From: Arthrobacter sp. U41
GTDB taxonomy: Bacteria > Actinomycetota > Actinomycetes > Actinomycetales > Micrococcaceae
Length of the DNA: 64,000 bases
NCBI RefSeq assembly: GCF_007679325.1
Contig: NZ_VEGI01000001.1
Span: forward strand, 682,001 to 746,000
Direction: 5' to 3'
The notes beneath the pieces are model-generated. The model saw only the letters and a program-made list of their open reading frames with translations, was not told the DNA's origin and made no database searches. Both the position numbers and the translations under genes were made by a program. Of this stretch, positions 37,168 to 46,119 are shown piece by piece. How positions within the stretch are numbered: the stretch's first letter is position 1; each line of letters starts with the position of its first letter.

Positions 37168-38622
37168 TTAGTGAGAGCCGGCGGGAAGCGGGGCAACGGC
37201 GGGCGCCGGATCGGAGAACGCCAGCCTCGGCACCAGGACCAGCACCCCGGCGGCGGCGAGGCCGGTCACGCCGCAGACGGCCCACACCGTCAGGTACCCG
37301 GCCAGCGGCGCCGCGGTTTCGCCGGCCCCGGCCGCGACGGCCCCGGCTTCGCCGAGGACGTGGCTCAGCAGGGCGATGCCGAACACCGCGGATGCGAAGG
37401 CTCCGCCGATCGTTTTGGTGGTGTTGGTCAGACCGGTGGCCATCGCGGTCCGGTTGAGGGGAGCGGCGGCGGCCGCCGCGGAGGGAAGCGCGGCAACGAG
37501 GGCGCCGGAGCCGATGCCTGCAATGGCCATGTTGACCAGGGCCTCGGCCAGGCTGCCGTGGAACGGCAGGAACAAGAGATACCCCGCGCCCACCAGCACG
37601 GCTGCGCAGACGAGCGTCCAGCGCGGGGTCAGCCGCCGCGTCACCAGCGGGTAGAGCAGCGCACCCACCAGCAGTGCCAGCACATAAACGCCGATGATGA
37701 TGGAGACCTGGCCGGCTCGCAGCCCCAGCCCGTAGCCGTGAATGGCAGGGTCCGTCCTGGCGAATGTGGACAGCGGGGCCTGCGCGCCGAGCACGGAGAC
37801 GCCGAACAGGCCGGCGGTCAGCTGGACCGGCCACATGGATTTGCTGCGCAGCATCCGGATATCCACCAGCGGGTCCTCACGGCGCAGCTCGTAGCGCGTG
37901 AACGGGATGAAGACGAGGATGCCGGCGGCCACCAGCAGCCACGGCCACCACGCGCCGGGGCCGTTGAGCCGCATGAAGGTCAGCCCGGACGTGATCAAGA
38001 GAAGCCCGACGGCGAGCAGGCTGAAGCCGCGCGTGTCCACCCGTCCGCCGCTGCGTTCGGTGGACTCCGGGACACCGAAGCGGATGGCGAACCAGCAGGC
38101 GGTGACGGCCACGGCGGGGATCATCAGCACGAGCTGCAGCTGGCCGGCGAGGATCTCCACGAGGGCACCCGCGGCCAGGGCGCCCGCGATGACGCCGAAT
38201 TCCAGCGCGCCGACCAGGAGCCCGGCGGCGCGGCGGGTGCGGGCGGCGCCGTCGGGCAGTTGGTGCACCCGGCTGAAGATCAGCGCGATCTCCAGCGGCA
38301 GCCAGACCACGTAGAAGCCCTGCAGGGACCAGGCCGCCAGGAAGGTCCAGAAGTCAGGCGCGAGCGCCACGCCCCAGGATGCCGCGGCGGTCAGCACGGT
38401 GGAGACCAGCAGGATCCTGCGGTGCCCGTACATGTCGCCGAGTTTGGCCAGGACGGGGACGGCCAGGGCGCTGACCATCAGCTGCGCGGCCTCGAACCAG
38501 TTGACGTCGCCGTCGCGGATGTCCAGGTGCCGGGCGATGTCGGTGAGGATGGGCGTGTAGTAGCCCTGCAGGATCCCGCTGGTGATCTCGACCAGACACA
38601 GAAAAGCGAGGACGCGGCGCAT
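37168..38622 (-). CDS. MFS transporter (multidrug exporter type)
   Basis: From ATG 38622 (GGAAGG upstream) the protein is 484 residues long with about 14 hydrophobic helices, fitting the DHA2/EmrB-like group. MFS motif A appears as LAKLGDMYGHRRILLVS between helices 2 and 3. A longer open frame upstream extends through the promoter of the divergent oxidoreductase and is not plausible. The divergent neighbours (flavin oxidoreductase plus MarR) suggest a stress- or drug-inducible pair, which is an inference. Confidence 0.9.
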   Translation of the reverse strand: MRRVLAFLCLVEITSGILQGYYTPILTDIARHLDIRDGDVNWFEAAQLMVSALAVPVLAKLGDMYGHRRILLVSTVLTAAASWGVALAPDFWTFLAAWSLQGFYVVWLPLEIALIFSRVHQLPDGAARTRRAAGLLVGALEFGVIAGALAAGALVEILAGQLQLVLMIPAVAVTACWFAIRFGVPESTERSGGRVDTRGFSLLAVGLLLITSGLTFMRLNGPGAWWPWLLVAAGILVFIPFTRYELRREDPLVDIRMLRSKSMWPVQLTAGLFGVSVLGAQAPLSTFARTDPAIHGYGLGLRAGQVSIIIGVYVLALLVGALLYPLVTRRLTPRWTLVCAAVLVGAGYLLFLPFHGSLAEALVNMAIAGIGSGALVAALPSAAAAAAPLNRTAMATGLTNTTKTIGGAFASAVFGIALLSHVLGEAGAVAAGAGETAAPLAGYLTVWAVCGVTGLAAAGVLVLVPRLAFSDPAPAVAPLPAGSH

Positions 38623-38761
38623 GGCAACCTTCCGGGCGGGCTGAGCACCTGGAGGCCAGCCGATGGTTTGCATCCTAGGCCCGCGCCTCGCGATCGGCGG
38701 GAAACACGGCCGCGGCCGGGCGGGGAATATCTGGACGCGGTGGGCGTTGTACCGGTCGATA

Positions 38762-38790
38762 GATGCAAATGCATGTACATCGGATATAGT
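38762..38790 (+). promoter_or_regulatory. Promoter with imperfect palindrome upstream of LLM oxidoreductase
   Basis: The 20-base element 38762-38781 (GATGCAAATGCATGTACATC) matches its own reverse complement at 16 of 20 positions. It is followed by TATAGT (38785-38790), a good -10 box. It lies in the gap shared with the MFS gene and is a likely target for the MarR regulator encoded downstream. Confidence 0.45.
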
Positions 38791-38833
38791 AGGAAACAGC
38801 TCCCGGAAGTCTCCGGCCACGGAAAGGCACATC

Positions 38834-39961
38834 ATGCAGATCGGCGTATTCAGCGTCAGCGACATCACCACCGACCCCACCACGGGCCGCACCCCGACGG
38901 AACACGAGCGCATCAAAGCGTCCGTGGCGATCGCCAAAAAGGTTGAGGAAATCGGTATGGATGTCTACGCCCTCGGCGAGCACCACAACCGGCCCTTCTT
39001 CTCCTCCTCCCCCACCACCACCCTGGCGTACATCGCGGCGCAGACCGAGCGCATCATCCTGTCCACGGCCACCACGCTGATCACCACCAACGATCCGGTG
39101 AAGATAGCCGAGGACTTCGCGATGCTCCAGCACCTGGCCGACGGCCGTGTGGACCTGGTCCTGGGCCGCGGCAACACCGCCCCCGTCTACCCATGGTTCG
39201 GCAAGAACATCCAGGACGGGATTGAGCTCGCGATCGAGAACTACTCCCTGCTGCGCCGCCTCTGGGACGAGGACACCGTCAACTGGTCCGGCAAGCACCG
39301 CACGCCGCTGCAGAACTTCACCTCCACCCCACGCCCGCTCGACGGCGTCGCCCCCTTCGTGTGGCACGGTTCGATCCGCACGCCGCAGATCGCGGAAGTG
39401 GCCGCGTACTACGGCGACGGGTTCTTCGCGAACAACATCTTCTGGCCCAAGGAGCACTACCAGCAGCTGATCGGCCTCTACCGCGAACGCTACGAGCACT
39501 ACGGCCACGGCAAGGCAGACCAGGCGATCGTGGGCCTCGGCGGACAGTTCTTCATGCGGAAGAACTCGCAGGACGCGGTCAAGGAGTTCCGCCCCTACTT
39601 CGACAACGCGCCGGTGTACGGCCACGGCCCGTCGCTCGAGGACTTCACCTCGCAGACCCCGCTGACCGTCGGCAGCCCGCAGGAAGTGATCGAGAAGACC
39701 CTGACGTTCCGCGAATACTTTGGCGACTACCAGCGCCAGCTGTTCCTGATCGACCACGCCGGCCTGCCGCTGAAGACCGTGCTGGAGCAGCTGGACCTGT
39801 TCGGCGAAGAGGTCCTGCCGGTCCTGCGCAAGGAATACGCCGAGAAGACCCCGGCCCATGTGCCCGAACCGCCCACCCACGCCGGCCGGGTCGCAGCGTC
39901 CCTCGCCGCGGCCGGGCAGTCAGCCACCGCCAGCCACGCCGCGGCGCAGGGCGGCGCGTAA
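38834..39961 (+). CDS. LLM-class flavin-dependent oxidoreductase
   Basis: This 375-residue protein of the bacterial luciferase-like monooxygenase superfamily starts at ATG 38834 after GGAAAGG. Typical blocks are MDVYALGEHHNRPF, ILSTATTLITTNDPVKIAEDFAMLQHLADGRVDLVLGRGN and PFVWHGSIRTPQIAEVAAYYGDGFFANN. Members use reduced FMN or F420 to oxygenate varied substrates. The last 30 residues are Ala-rich and not conserved. The stop overlaps the MarR start by one base (TAATG), so the two are cotranscribed. Confidence 0.94.
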   Translation: MQIGVFSVSDITTDPTTGRTPTEHERIKASVAIAKKVEEIGMDVYALGEHHNRPFFSSSPTTTLAYIAAQTERIILSTATTLITTNDPVKIAEDFAMLQHLADGRVDLVLGRGNTAPVYPWFGKNIQDGIELAIENYSLLRRLWDEDTVNWSGKHRTPLQNFTSTPRPLDGVAPFVWHGSIRTPQIAEVAAYYGDGFFANNIFWPKEHYQQLIGLYRERYEHYGHGKADQAIVGLGGQFFMRKNSQDAVKEFRPYFDNAPVYGHGPSLEDFTSQTPLTVGSPQEVIEKTLTFREYFGDYQRQLFLIDHAGLPLKTVLEQLDLFGEEVLPVLRKEYAEKTPAHVPEPPTHAGRVAASLAAAGQSATASHAAAQGGA

Positions 39962-40419
39962 TGTCAGCCCCCACCGAATCACCGGTGCGCCTGGCCGCGG
40001 AAACCTGGGAATCCCTGTTCCGCGCCCAGGTGGCGGTGATGCGCAGGCTGCAGGCCGGCCCGGCGTTCAAGTCCCTGGCCGTCAACGAGTACGACGTGCT
40101 CTTCACGCTCTCGCGCTGCCCGTCCGGCTGGCTCCGCCAGAACGAGCTCAACGACCACGTCCTGCTGAGCCAGTCCAGCCTGAGCCGGCTGGTGGAGCGG
40201 CTCGAAAAACGGGGCCTCGTGGAGCGGAGGCCGGCCCTCGACGACGGACGCGGCGTCCTGGTCCGGCTCACCGAAGCGGGCCTGGAGCTGCAGAAGAAGA
40301 TCGGCCGCGAGCATGTCCGCGACATCGCAGCTCTGGTGGGCCCGGCCCTGTCGGCGGCCGAGCAGCAGGAACTGCTGCGCCTCACCGAGAAGCTGCGCGC
40401 CTCGGTGGCCGCGCGCTGA
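39961..40419 (+). CDS. MarR-family transcriptional regulator
   Basis: The 152-residue protein has the MarR fold: YDVLFTLSRCPSGWLRQNELNDHVLLSQSSLSRLVERLEKRGLVERRP and the wing DDGRGVLVRLTEAG. It is translated with the preceding flavin oxidoreductase. It probably represses that operon, and perhaps the divergent MFS exporter, through the palindrome at 38762-38781. Confidence 0.93.
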   Translation: MSAPTESPVRLAAETWESLFRAQVAVMRRLQAGPAFKSLAVNEYDVLFTLSRCPSGWLRQNELNDHVLLSQSSLSRLVERLEKRGLVERRPALDDGRGVLVRLTEAGLELQKKIGREHVRDIAALVGPALSAAEQQELLRLTEKLRASVAAR

Positions 40420-40479
40420 GCGTCACGTCGGCCTTAGCCTCGGTGGCGCGCCTGAGCGGGTTGACGACGAGCAGGGGCT

Positions 40480-41442
40480 TCACTCCTTCGGTAGACCAGC
40501 GGACATCGGGCCGAGTTCGTCCTTCCGGGGCGGATTTGCGCCTGGCCTGGAACACGTGATCGCTGCCGCGCGGTTGGCGTAGGCAGCCAAAGCATGAAGT
40601 TCATCCCGCGTCAGGCTATTCAGCCGTGTCCTGCCGCCGGCCCCGAGTGCTGCGAACTGCGCGAGCCCGGAGAGGAGACCAGCCATGAAGGAGTCGCCGG
40701 CGCCCACAGTATCCGCCACGGTGATGCAGTCAGCAACCATCTCCACGCGCCCGTTTCGGGACAGGATGACCGGTCCGGCGGCTCCTCGGGTCAAGGCGAC
40801 GACCGATGGGCCGAGCGCCAGCCAGTGTTCCAGGGTTTCCTCCGGGGTCCTGTCCGGGTAGAGCCAGCGGAGGTCTTCGTCGCTGGCTTTGATGACGTCG
40901 CTGGCTGCGACGAAGAGTTCGGCCTGCCGGCGCGCTGCGGCAGCATCGAGGCTTATGCCGGGGCGGCAGTTGGGATCGTAGCTGACGGTCGTGTGCTCAC
41001 GGGCGGCCCGCACGAGTGCGAGCGTGGTCTGGTCCCCCGGCGGGAGGGCAGTTGCGATTGATCCCGTGTGGACGTGGGCGGGACCTTCGACGGCGGCGAG
41101 GGCCGGCAGGGCGGCGCCGTCGAGTTCCCAGGTGATGGAGAAGGTGTAGCGGGCGGCACCCTCCGGCCCCAGCTCGGCCAGGGCCGTCGACGTCGTCGCG
41201 GTTCCGCCGTTGATCACCTGGACGCGGTTCGCTCGCAGATGTTCGTCGATCTCAAGCCCGCGCCGGTCATCGGCGTAGTGGGTCACCAGGGTCGTCCGCA
41301 GGCCAAGGCGCGCGGCCCCGACCGCCACGTTGAGCGGGCTGCCGCCCGGGTGGGCCTGGATCGCCTCCGGCTGGCGGGGATCGCTGATGATGTCGACAAG
41401 TGACTCGCCGACAACGACCACCGTAACTTCGTTTGCTGGCAT
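40480..41442 (-). CDS. PfkB-family carbohydrate kinase, probable fructokinase
   Basis: The 320-residue ribokinase-fold protein opens with VVVVGESLVDII and has the substrate motif HPGGSPLNVAVGAARLGL. The ATP/anion-hole motif is DTVGAGDSFMAGLLSGL. It is the last gene of the polyol operon, 23 bases after the dehydrogenase. If the dehydrogenase yields fructose, this kinase would trap it as fructose 6-phosphate. Other ketoses such as xylulose cannot be excluded. Confidence 0.92.
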   Translation of the reverse strand: MPANEVTVVVVGESLVDIISDPRQPEAIQAHPGGSPLNVAVGAARLGLRTTLVTHYADDRRGLEIDEHLRANRVQVINGGTATTSTALAELGPEGAARYTFSITWELDGAALPALAAVEGPAHVHTGSIATALPPGDQTTLALVRAAREHTTVSYDPNCRPGISLDAAAARRQAELFVAASDVIKASDEDLRWLYPDRTPEETLEHWLALGPSVVALTRGAAGPVILSRNGRVEMVADCITVADTVGAGDSFMAGLLSGLAQFAALGAGGRTRLNSLTRDELHALAAYANRAAAITCSRPGANPPRKDELGPMSAGLPKE

Positions 41443-41465
41443 GGCTCTTCCCTGCTGTCTTCTTC

Positions 41466-42527
41466 TCAGCGGCCGGGGTAAACGACCGCTTTAAGCTGGT
41501 CGGGTTGTTTGCCGGCTTTGAGCGCTTCTTCGGCGTCGGCCAGGGCGTACCTGCCGGTGACCAGGATGTCCAGGTCCACCTTGCCGTCCGCGATCAGCCG
41601 GATGGCCAGCGGCCAGGTGTTGGTGTAGCGGAAGACTCCGGAGAGCCAGATCTCCCGGTTCTGGATATATGAGACGGGGAGCTCGACGTCGTCGGCCCCG
41701 AGCCCCACCAGGATGACCCGGCCGGCCGGTCCCACGGCCTTGATGCCGGAGCGGACCGCTTGCGGGGCGCCGGACGCGTCGATGAACGCGTCGACGTCGA
41801 GCCCTTCAACACTGTCCGTCCGGGCGTTCAGGGTGTGCGTGGCGCCGTGTTCCAGGGCGAAGGCGAGGCGGTCCTCGGCGATGTCGGTGATGTAGATTTC
41901 GGCGGCGCCGTAGGCGCGGGCGGCCTGGGCGGCGATGATGCCGATCGGGCCGGCGCCGGCGATCAGGACGCGGCTGCCGGGCTTGATTCCGGCGCGTTCG
42001 CAGGCCCAGAGGCCGACGGAGAGCGGTTCGATGAGGGCGGCCGCCTCGTCGCTGACGCTGTCCGGGATGTCATAGGCGAAGTCGCTCTGAATGGTGACGT
42101 ATTCGGCGAAGGCGCCGTTGACCGGCGGCGTGGCGTAGAACTCGATGTCGGGGCACAGGTTGTATCGTCCCGCTTTGCACTGCTTGCAGGTGCGGCAGGG
42201 CCGCTGGGGCTCGACGGCGACCCGCCGGCCGATGCGGGCGGGGTCCACGGCGCTGCCGACGGCGGCGACCCGTCCGGAAAGTTCGTGGCCGAGGATCAGC
42301 GGGTGGTCCACGACGTAGTCGCCGATCCGGCCGTGCTCGTAGTAGTGGACATCGCTGCCGCAGACGCCGACGGCGGCGACCTGTACCAGGACCTGGTCCG
42401 GTTCGAGCTGCGGGACGGTGAGGGTCTCCAGAGCCATCTGGTCCTGGCGCTTGAGGACGGCGGCGCGCATCGTGGCGGGTACGTCCGGATGTCCGGGGGT
42501 GCGGGACTGTGCGGTTGAGGTTGTCAT
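41466..42527 (-). CDS. Zinc-dependent polyol dehydrogenase (sorbitol/xylitol type)
   Basis: The 353-residue medium-chain dehydrogenase oxidises a sugar alcohol to a ketose with NAD+. Catalytic zinc residues lie in GVCGSDVHYYEHG and LILGHELSG. The structural zinc motif with four Cys is in CRTCKQCKAGRYNLC, and the nucleotide motif is GAGPIGIIAAQAA. GVCGSDVHY and the tight fit to L-iditol/sorbitol dehydrogenases support a polyol substrate. It lies between the permeases and the kinase. Confidence 0.93.
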   Translation of the reverse strand: MTTSTAQSRTPGHPDVPATMRAAVLKRQDQMALETLTVPQLEPDQVLVQVAAVGVCGSDVHYYEHGRIGDYVVDHPLILGHELSGRVAAVGSAVDPARIGRRVAVEPQRPCRTCKQCKAGRYNLCPDIEFYATPPVNGAFAEYVTIQSDFAYDIPDSVSDEAAALIEPLSVGLWACERAGIKPGSRVLIAGAGPIGIIAAQAARAYGAAEIYITDIAEDRLAFALEHGATHTLNARTDSVEGLDVDAFIDASGAPQAVRSGIKAVGPAGRVILVGLGADDVELPVSYIQNREIWLSGVFRYTNTWPLAIRLIADGKVDLDILVTGRYALADAEEALKAGKQPDQLKAVVYPGR

Positions 42528-42570
42528 CGAAGTAATCCTTTTCCTACAAAAATCGGAGGGGTGGCGCCGG

Positions 42571-43488
42571 CTATTTGACGGCGCCGAGGGAGAGGCCCTG
42601 GACGAGCTTGTCCTGGGCGGCGAAGCCGGCGAACAGCACCGGCAGGGAGACCACGACGGCGGCTGCGCAGACCTTGGCGAGGAACAGTCCCTGGCCGGAG
42701 ACGAAGCCGGTGAGGAAGACCGGGGCGGTGCCGGCCACGACGCCGGTGAGGACCCGGGCCAGGAGCAGTTCGTTCCAGCTGAAGATGAAGCAGATCAGGG
42801 CGGTGGCGGCGATGCCGGGCATTGCCACGGGGGCCACCACCTTGCGGAGTGTCAGCAGCAGGCCCGCGCCGTCAATCTGGGCGGCCTCCAGCATTTCGAC
42901 CGGCACTTCGTCGAGGAAGGACCGCATCATCCACACGGCGATGGGCAGGTTCATCGAGGTGTACATCAGGACCAGGAACCAGATGTTGTCCAGCGCGCCG
43001 ATGTTTTTGGCGACGAGGTAAAGCGGCAGGACCGCGGCGACGACCGGCATCATCTTGGTGGAGAGGAAGAAGAACATCACGTCGGACCACTTCTTCACCG
43101 GACGGATCGACAGGGCGTACGCGGCCGGGATCGCCAGCAGCAGCACCAGGACGGTGGAGAAGATCGAGGCGGTGGCGGAGTTGATCAGTGACGGCCACGG
43201 GCTGACCCCGGACGTTGCCCCGAAGAACTCCTGGTACGCGTCCAGCGTGAGGTCAGCGGCGATGGAGGGCGGATTGGTCGCGGCGTCCGTTTCCGAGTGG
43301 AAGGACGTCAGGATCATCCACAGGACCGGCACTGCGAACAGCAGGGCCAGCAGCCAGGCCGCGATGCCGGCGGCCGTGTTGTTCCGGGTGGGGTCCATGC
43401 GGGACTTGCCGCGGCGCCGTGAACCCGTACTGCGGACGTTCGGGCCGGGGACGGATGCCCGGCGCTCGGTGGGGGTGAGCGTGCTCAT
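42571..43488 (-). CDS. Carbohydrate ABC transporter permease (MalG type)
   Basis: This 305-residue inner-membrane permease has six helices and the EAA loop (EVPVEMLEAAQIDGAGLLLTLRKVVAPVAMPG) that docks the ATPase. The start ATG 43488 overlaps the stop of the MalF-type permease as ATGA. A longer open frame upstream runs over that gene and is rejected. The C-terminus KLVQGLSLGAVK is typical of MalG-type subunits. Confidence 0.95.
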   Translation of the reverse strand: MSTLTPTERRASVPGPNVRSTGSRRRGKSRMDPTRNNTAAGIAAWLLALLFAVPVLWMILTSFHSETDAATNPPSIAADLTLDAYQEFFGATSGVSPWPSLINSATASIFSTVLVLLLAIPAAYALSIRPVKKWSDVMFFFLSTKMMPVVAAVLPLYLVAKNIGALDNIWFLVLMYTSMNLPIAVWMMRSFLDEVPVEMLEAAQIDGAGLLLTLRKVVAPVAMPGIAATALICFIFSWNELLLARVLTGVVAGTAPVFLTGFVSGQGLFLAKVCAAAVVVSLPVLFAGFAAQDKLVQGLSLGAVK

Positions 43489-44471
43489 CGTGCTGCCTCC
43501 TTCTTGAAGAGCGAGAAAACGGTGCGGAGTGCGAAGGTCGCCACGATGATGGTGCCGATGACCACCACGACGCCGGCGGCGGACGCCAGGCCGTATTCGT
43601 TGGCGTAGTAGAACGTCTCGTAGATGGCGTAGGGAAGGTTGGCCGTGCCCAGGCCGCCGGAGGTGAGGGTGAAGACGGCGTCGAAGTTCTGCACGATGTA
43701 GATGGCTCCGAGCAGGCCGCCGAGTTCCAGATACTGCCTCAGGTGCGGCAGGGTGAGGTGGTGGAAAATCGCCCAGGGAGTGGCTCCGTCCATTTGGGCG
43801 GCTTCGACCGTGTCCATGGGACGGGACTGCAGGCCGGCGAGCAAGATGAGCATCATGAATGGTGTCCACTGCCAGACCAGCGACATGATGATCGCCAGCA
43901 GGGGCGCCGAGGACAGCAGGTCAGTCTGCGGCGGGGCGTCGCTGCCGAAGAGCGACCAGACCCAGGTGAGCGTGCCGTTGATCAGGCCGTATACGGGGTT
44001 GAGAATGGCGTGCTTCCAGATGAGCGCCGCAGCCACCGGCACTACGAGGAAGGGGGCGATCAGCAGGGTCCGTGCCAGTCCGCGGCCGATGAACTTCTTG
44101 TCCAGGAGCAGGGCCAGGCCAAGGCCGAGGAGCAGGCTGGCCAGGACCACCGAGACGGTCATGACGATGGTGGTGACGATCGCCTGCAGAAAGTAGGGAT
44201 CGGTGAGGACCTGGATGTAGTTATCGAACCCGGCAAACCCGGTCGTGTCCGGGCTGAGGCTGTTCCAGTTCATGAATGAGATGAACAGGGTCACCACGAA
44301 CGGAAGCTGGGTGACAATGATGAGGAAGATCAGGGCCGGCAACAGCGGTGCACGCCGTACCCAGGCCACGGCGCGTTCCCGTGCTCTTGTATCTCTGGTG
44401 TCTCCGGTGTCTCTTGAAGGTTTGGCTGTGGTGCTCCCGTGCCGGGAGACGCGCGTCGCTGCGTTAGTCAT
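43485..44471 (-). CDS. Carbohydrate ABC transporter permease (MalF type)
   Basis: The 328-residue permease has six helices and the EAA motif (DTVEAAQMDGATPWAIFHHLTLPHL). Its N-terminus is Arg/Thr-rich. It forms a heterodimer with the MalG-type partner. No ATP-binding gene is in the operon, as in actinobacteria where one MsiK-type ATPase serves many sugar importers. Confidence 0.95.
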   Translation of the reverse strand: MTNAATRVSRHGSTTAKPSRDTGDTRDTRARERAVAWVRRAPLLPALIFLIIVTQLPFVVTLFISFMNWNSLSPDTTGFAGFDNYIQVLTDPYFLQAIVTTIVMTVSVVLASLLLGLGLALLLDKKFIGRGLARTLLIAPFLVVPVAAALIWKHAILNPVYGLINGTLTWVWSLFGSDAPPQTDLLSSAPLLAIIMSLVWQWTPFMMLILLAGLQSRPMDTVEAAQMDGATPWAIFHHLTLPHLRQYLELGGLLGAIYIVQNFDAVFTLTSGGLGTANLPYAIYETFYYANEYGLASAAGVVVVIGTIIVATFALRTVFSLFKKEAAR

Positions 44472-44497
44472 GATGTTCTCCTGCAGTTGGGTTGTGG

Positions 44498-45844
44498 CTA
44501 CTTGTACTTGTCGCCGACTTTTTGCGCGGCTTCCTGCCCCTTGGCGACGGCGTCGGCGACAGTCCCCTGGCCGGCGATGACAGAGCTCACGCCTTGGGAC
44601 ACCCTGGTGCCCAGGGCGGCGAACTCGGGAATACCGACAAACTGGATACCCACGGCCGGCCGCGGCTGGACGCCGGGGTTGGTCGGATCGGCGTTCTCGA
44701 TGGCGAAGCGTTCGGCTTCAAAGAAGGGTGCGGCCTGCTGGAACTCGGTGTTCTCGTAGGTGGAGATGCGCTTGCCGGACGGGACTTTGGACCAGCCGAG
44801 CTTGGACGCAACCAGTTCCTCGTACTCCTTCGAGCTCGCCCAGGCGATGAACTTGCCGGCGGCATCCTGCTTCTTGGAGGCCGCTTGCACGGCCCAGGAC
44901 CAGGTCCACAGCCAGCCCGAGGACTTGGTTTCCTTTACCGGGGCCTGGGCGTAGCCGATCTTTCCCTTCACCGGGGAGGCCTCTGATTCCAGGGCGCCGG
45001 CCGCTGAGGTGGCGTCGTACCACATGGCGACCTTGCCCTGGCTCATGTTGTTCAGGCACTCGGTGAACCCGGCTTGGGCGGCCCCCGCCGGACCGTGGTC
45101 CCGGACCAGCTTGGTGTAGAACTCGACTGCTGCGGTGAATTCCGGGCTGTTGACCTGCGCGTTCCAGTCCTTGTCGAACCATGTCCCGCCGAAGGTGTTC
45201 ACCACCGTGGTCAGCGGTGCGAAGACCTGGCCCCAGCCGGGCTGGCCGCGCAGGCAGATCCCCTTCATGCCCGGGGCGGCGCCGTCGGCCTGTGCGGCCA
45301 AGGCTGCGACCTCATCCCAGGTGGGCTTCTCCGGCATGGTCAGGCCCTTGGCGTCGAAGATGTCCTTCCGGTACATCAGGAAGGAGGACTCTCCATAAAA
45401 CGGTTCGCCGTAGAGCTTTCCGTCCGTGCCGGTCAGCGAGGCCGTGTAGGCCGGCAGGATGTCCGCCTGGTTGAACTCGGGATCCTGGGCCACATGGTCC
45501 AGCGGTGCCAGCCAGCCATTCGCGGAGTAGAACGGAATCTCGTAGTTGGACAGCGACGCAATGTCGTACTGGCCGGCCTGGCTCGAGAATTCCTGGCTGA
45601 TCTTGGCGCGGACGTCGTTTTCCGGCAGGACGGTGTAGTTGACCCTGATGCCGGTTTTCTGGGTGAAGTTCTCCGCCGTGAGCCGCTGCAGGTCCTCCAT
45701 CTGGGGGTTGTTCACCATCAGGACATTGATGGCATTCGGGTCACCTGCCGAATTTCCTCCGCCTGCACCTGCACAGGCCGAGGCGCTGATGGCCACGCAG
45801 AGGGCACCTGCGGCCAACGCGGCGACGCGTGTTTTTGCGCGCAT
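44498..45844 (-). CDS. Sugar-binding lipoprotein of ABC importer (family 1)
   Basis: The 448-residue protein has a lipobox (AISASACAG) and the family 1 solute-binding fold, similar to SmoE/MtlE polyol-binding proteins. Blocks are NINVLMVNNPQMEDLQRLTA-like strands at the N-terminus, MYRKDIFDAKGLTMPEKPTWDEV and AQPGWGQVFAP-type ligand loops. AAGGAG precedes the ATG by about eight bases. It heads the polyol operon and is divergent from the AraC gene 275 bases away. Confidence 0.93.
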   Translation of the reverse strand: MRAKTRVAALAAGALCVAISASACAGAGGGNSAGDPNAINVLMVNNPQMEDLQRLTAENFTQKTGIRVNYTVLPENDVRAKISQEFSSQAGQYDIASLSNYEIPFYSANGWLAPLDHVAQDPEFNQADILPAYTASLTGTDGKLYGEPFYGESSFLMYRKDIFDAKGLTMPEKPTWDEVAALAAQADGAAPGMKGICLRGQPGWGQVFAPLTTVVNTFGGTWFDKDWNAQVNSPEFTAAVEFYTKLVRDHGPAGAAQAGFTECLNNMSQGKVAMWYDATSAAGALESEASPVKGKIGYAQAPVKETKSSGWLWTWSWAVQAASKKQDAAGKFIAWASSKEYEELVASKLGWSKVPSGKRISTYENTEFQQAAPFFEAERFAIENADPTNPGVQPRPAVGIQFVGIPEFAALGTRVSQGVSSVIAGQGTVADAVAKGQEAAQKVGDKYK

Positions 45845-46119
45845 TCAAGGACTCCTTTGTTCTTTCGGGGGATGCAATGCGACCTGCGCTCCGACTGCCT
45901 GTGTCGGGGTGCGGCGCCGAATGCGGGACCTGGGCTGGAAGCCGGGGCGCCTCGCTGATGTTCCTCAAGATTAGGCCCGTGGGATAGGGCACAACTAGCG
46001 CCGTGGTTGCCAGTTTCTGATACTAATTTTCCGCACCTGCGCCCGGCCGGGCGCTACGCTAGGAGCAGGTAGCACAAAGGCTGTCGCTATTTCATAACCT
46101 TGACCTAGGGAGAACCAGG
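45845..46119. promoter_or_regulatory. Divergent control region of polyol operon and araC-type gene
   Basis: The gap contains GGCACAAC...GTGGTTGCC, an imperfect inverted repeat, at about 45988-46012. A perfect 16-base palindrome lies at 46039-46054, flanked by ACCTGC (46035-46040) and GCAGGT (46065-46070). TACGCT at 46055-46060 is a possible -10 box for the AraC gene. The repeats are candidate sites for the AraC regulator and global control. Confidence 0.4.
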
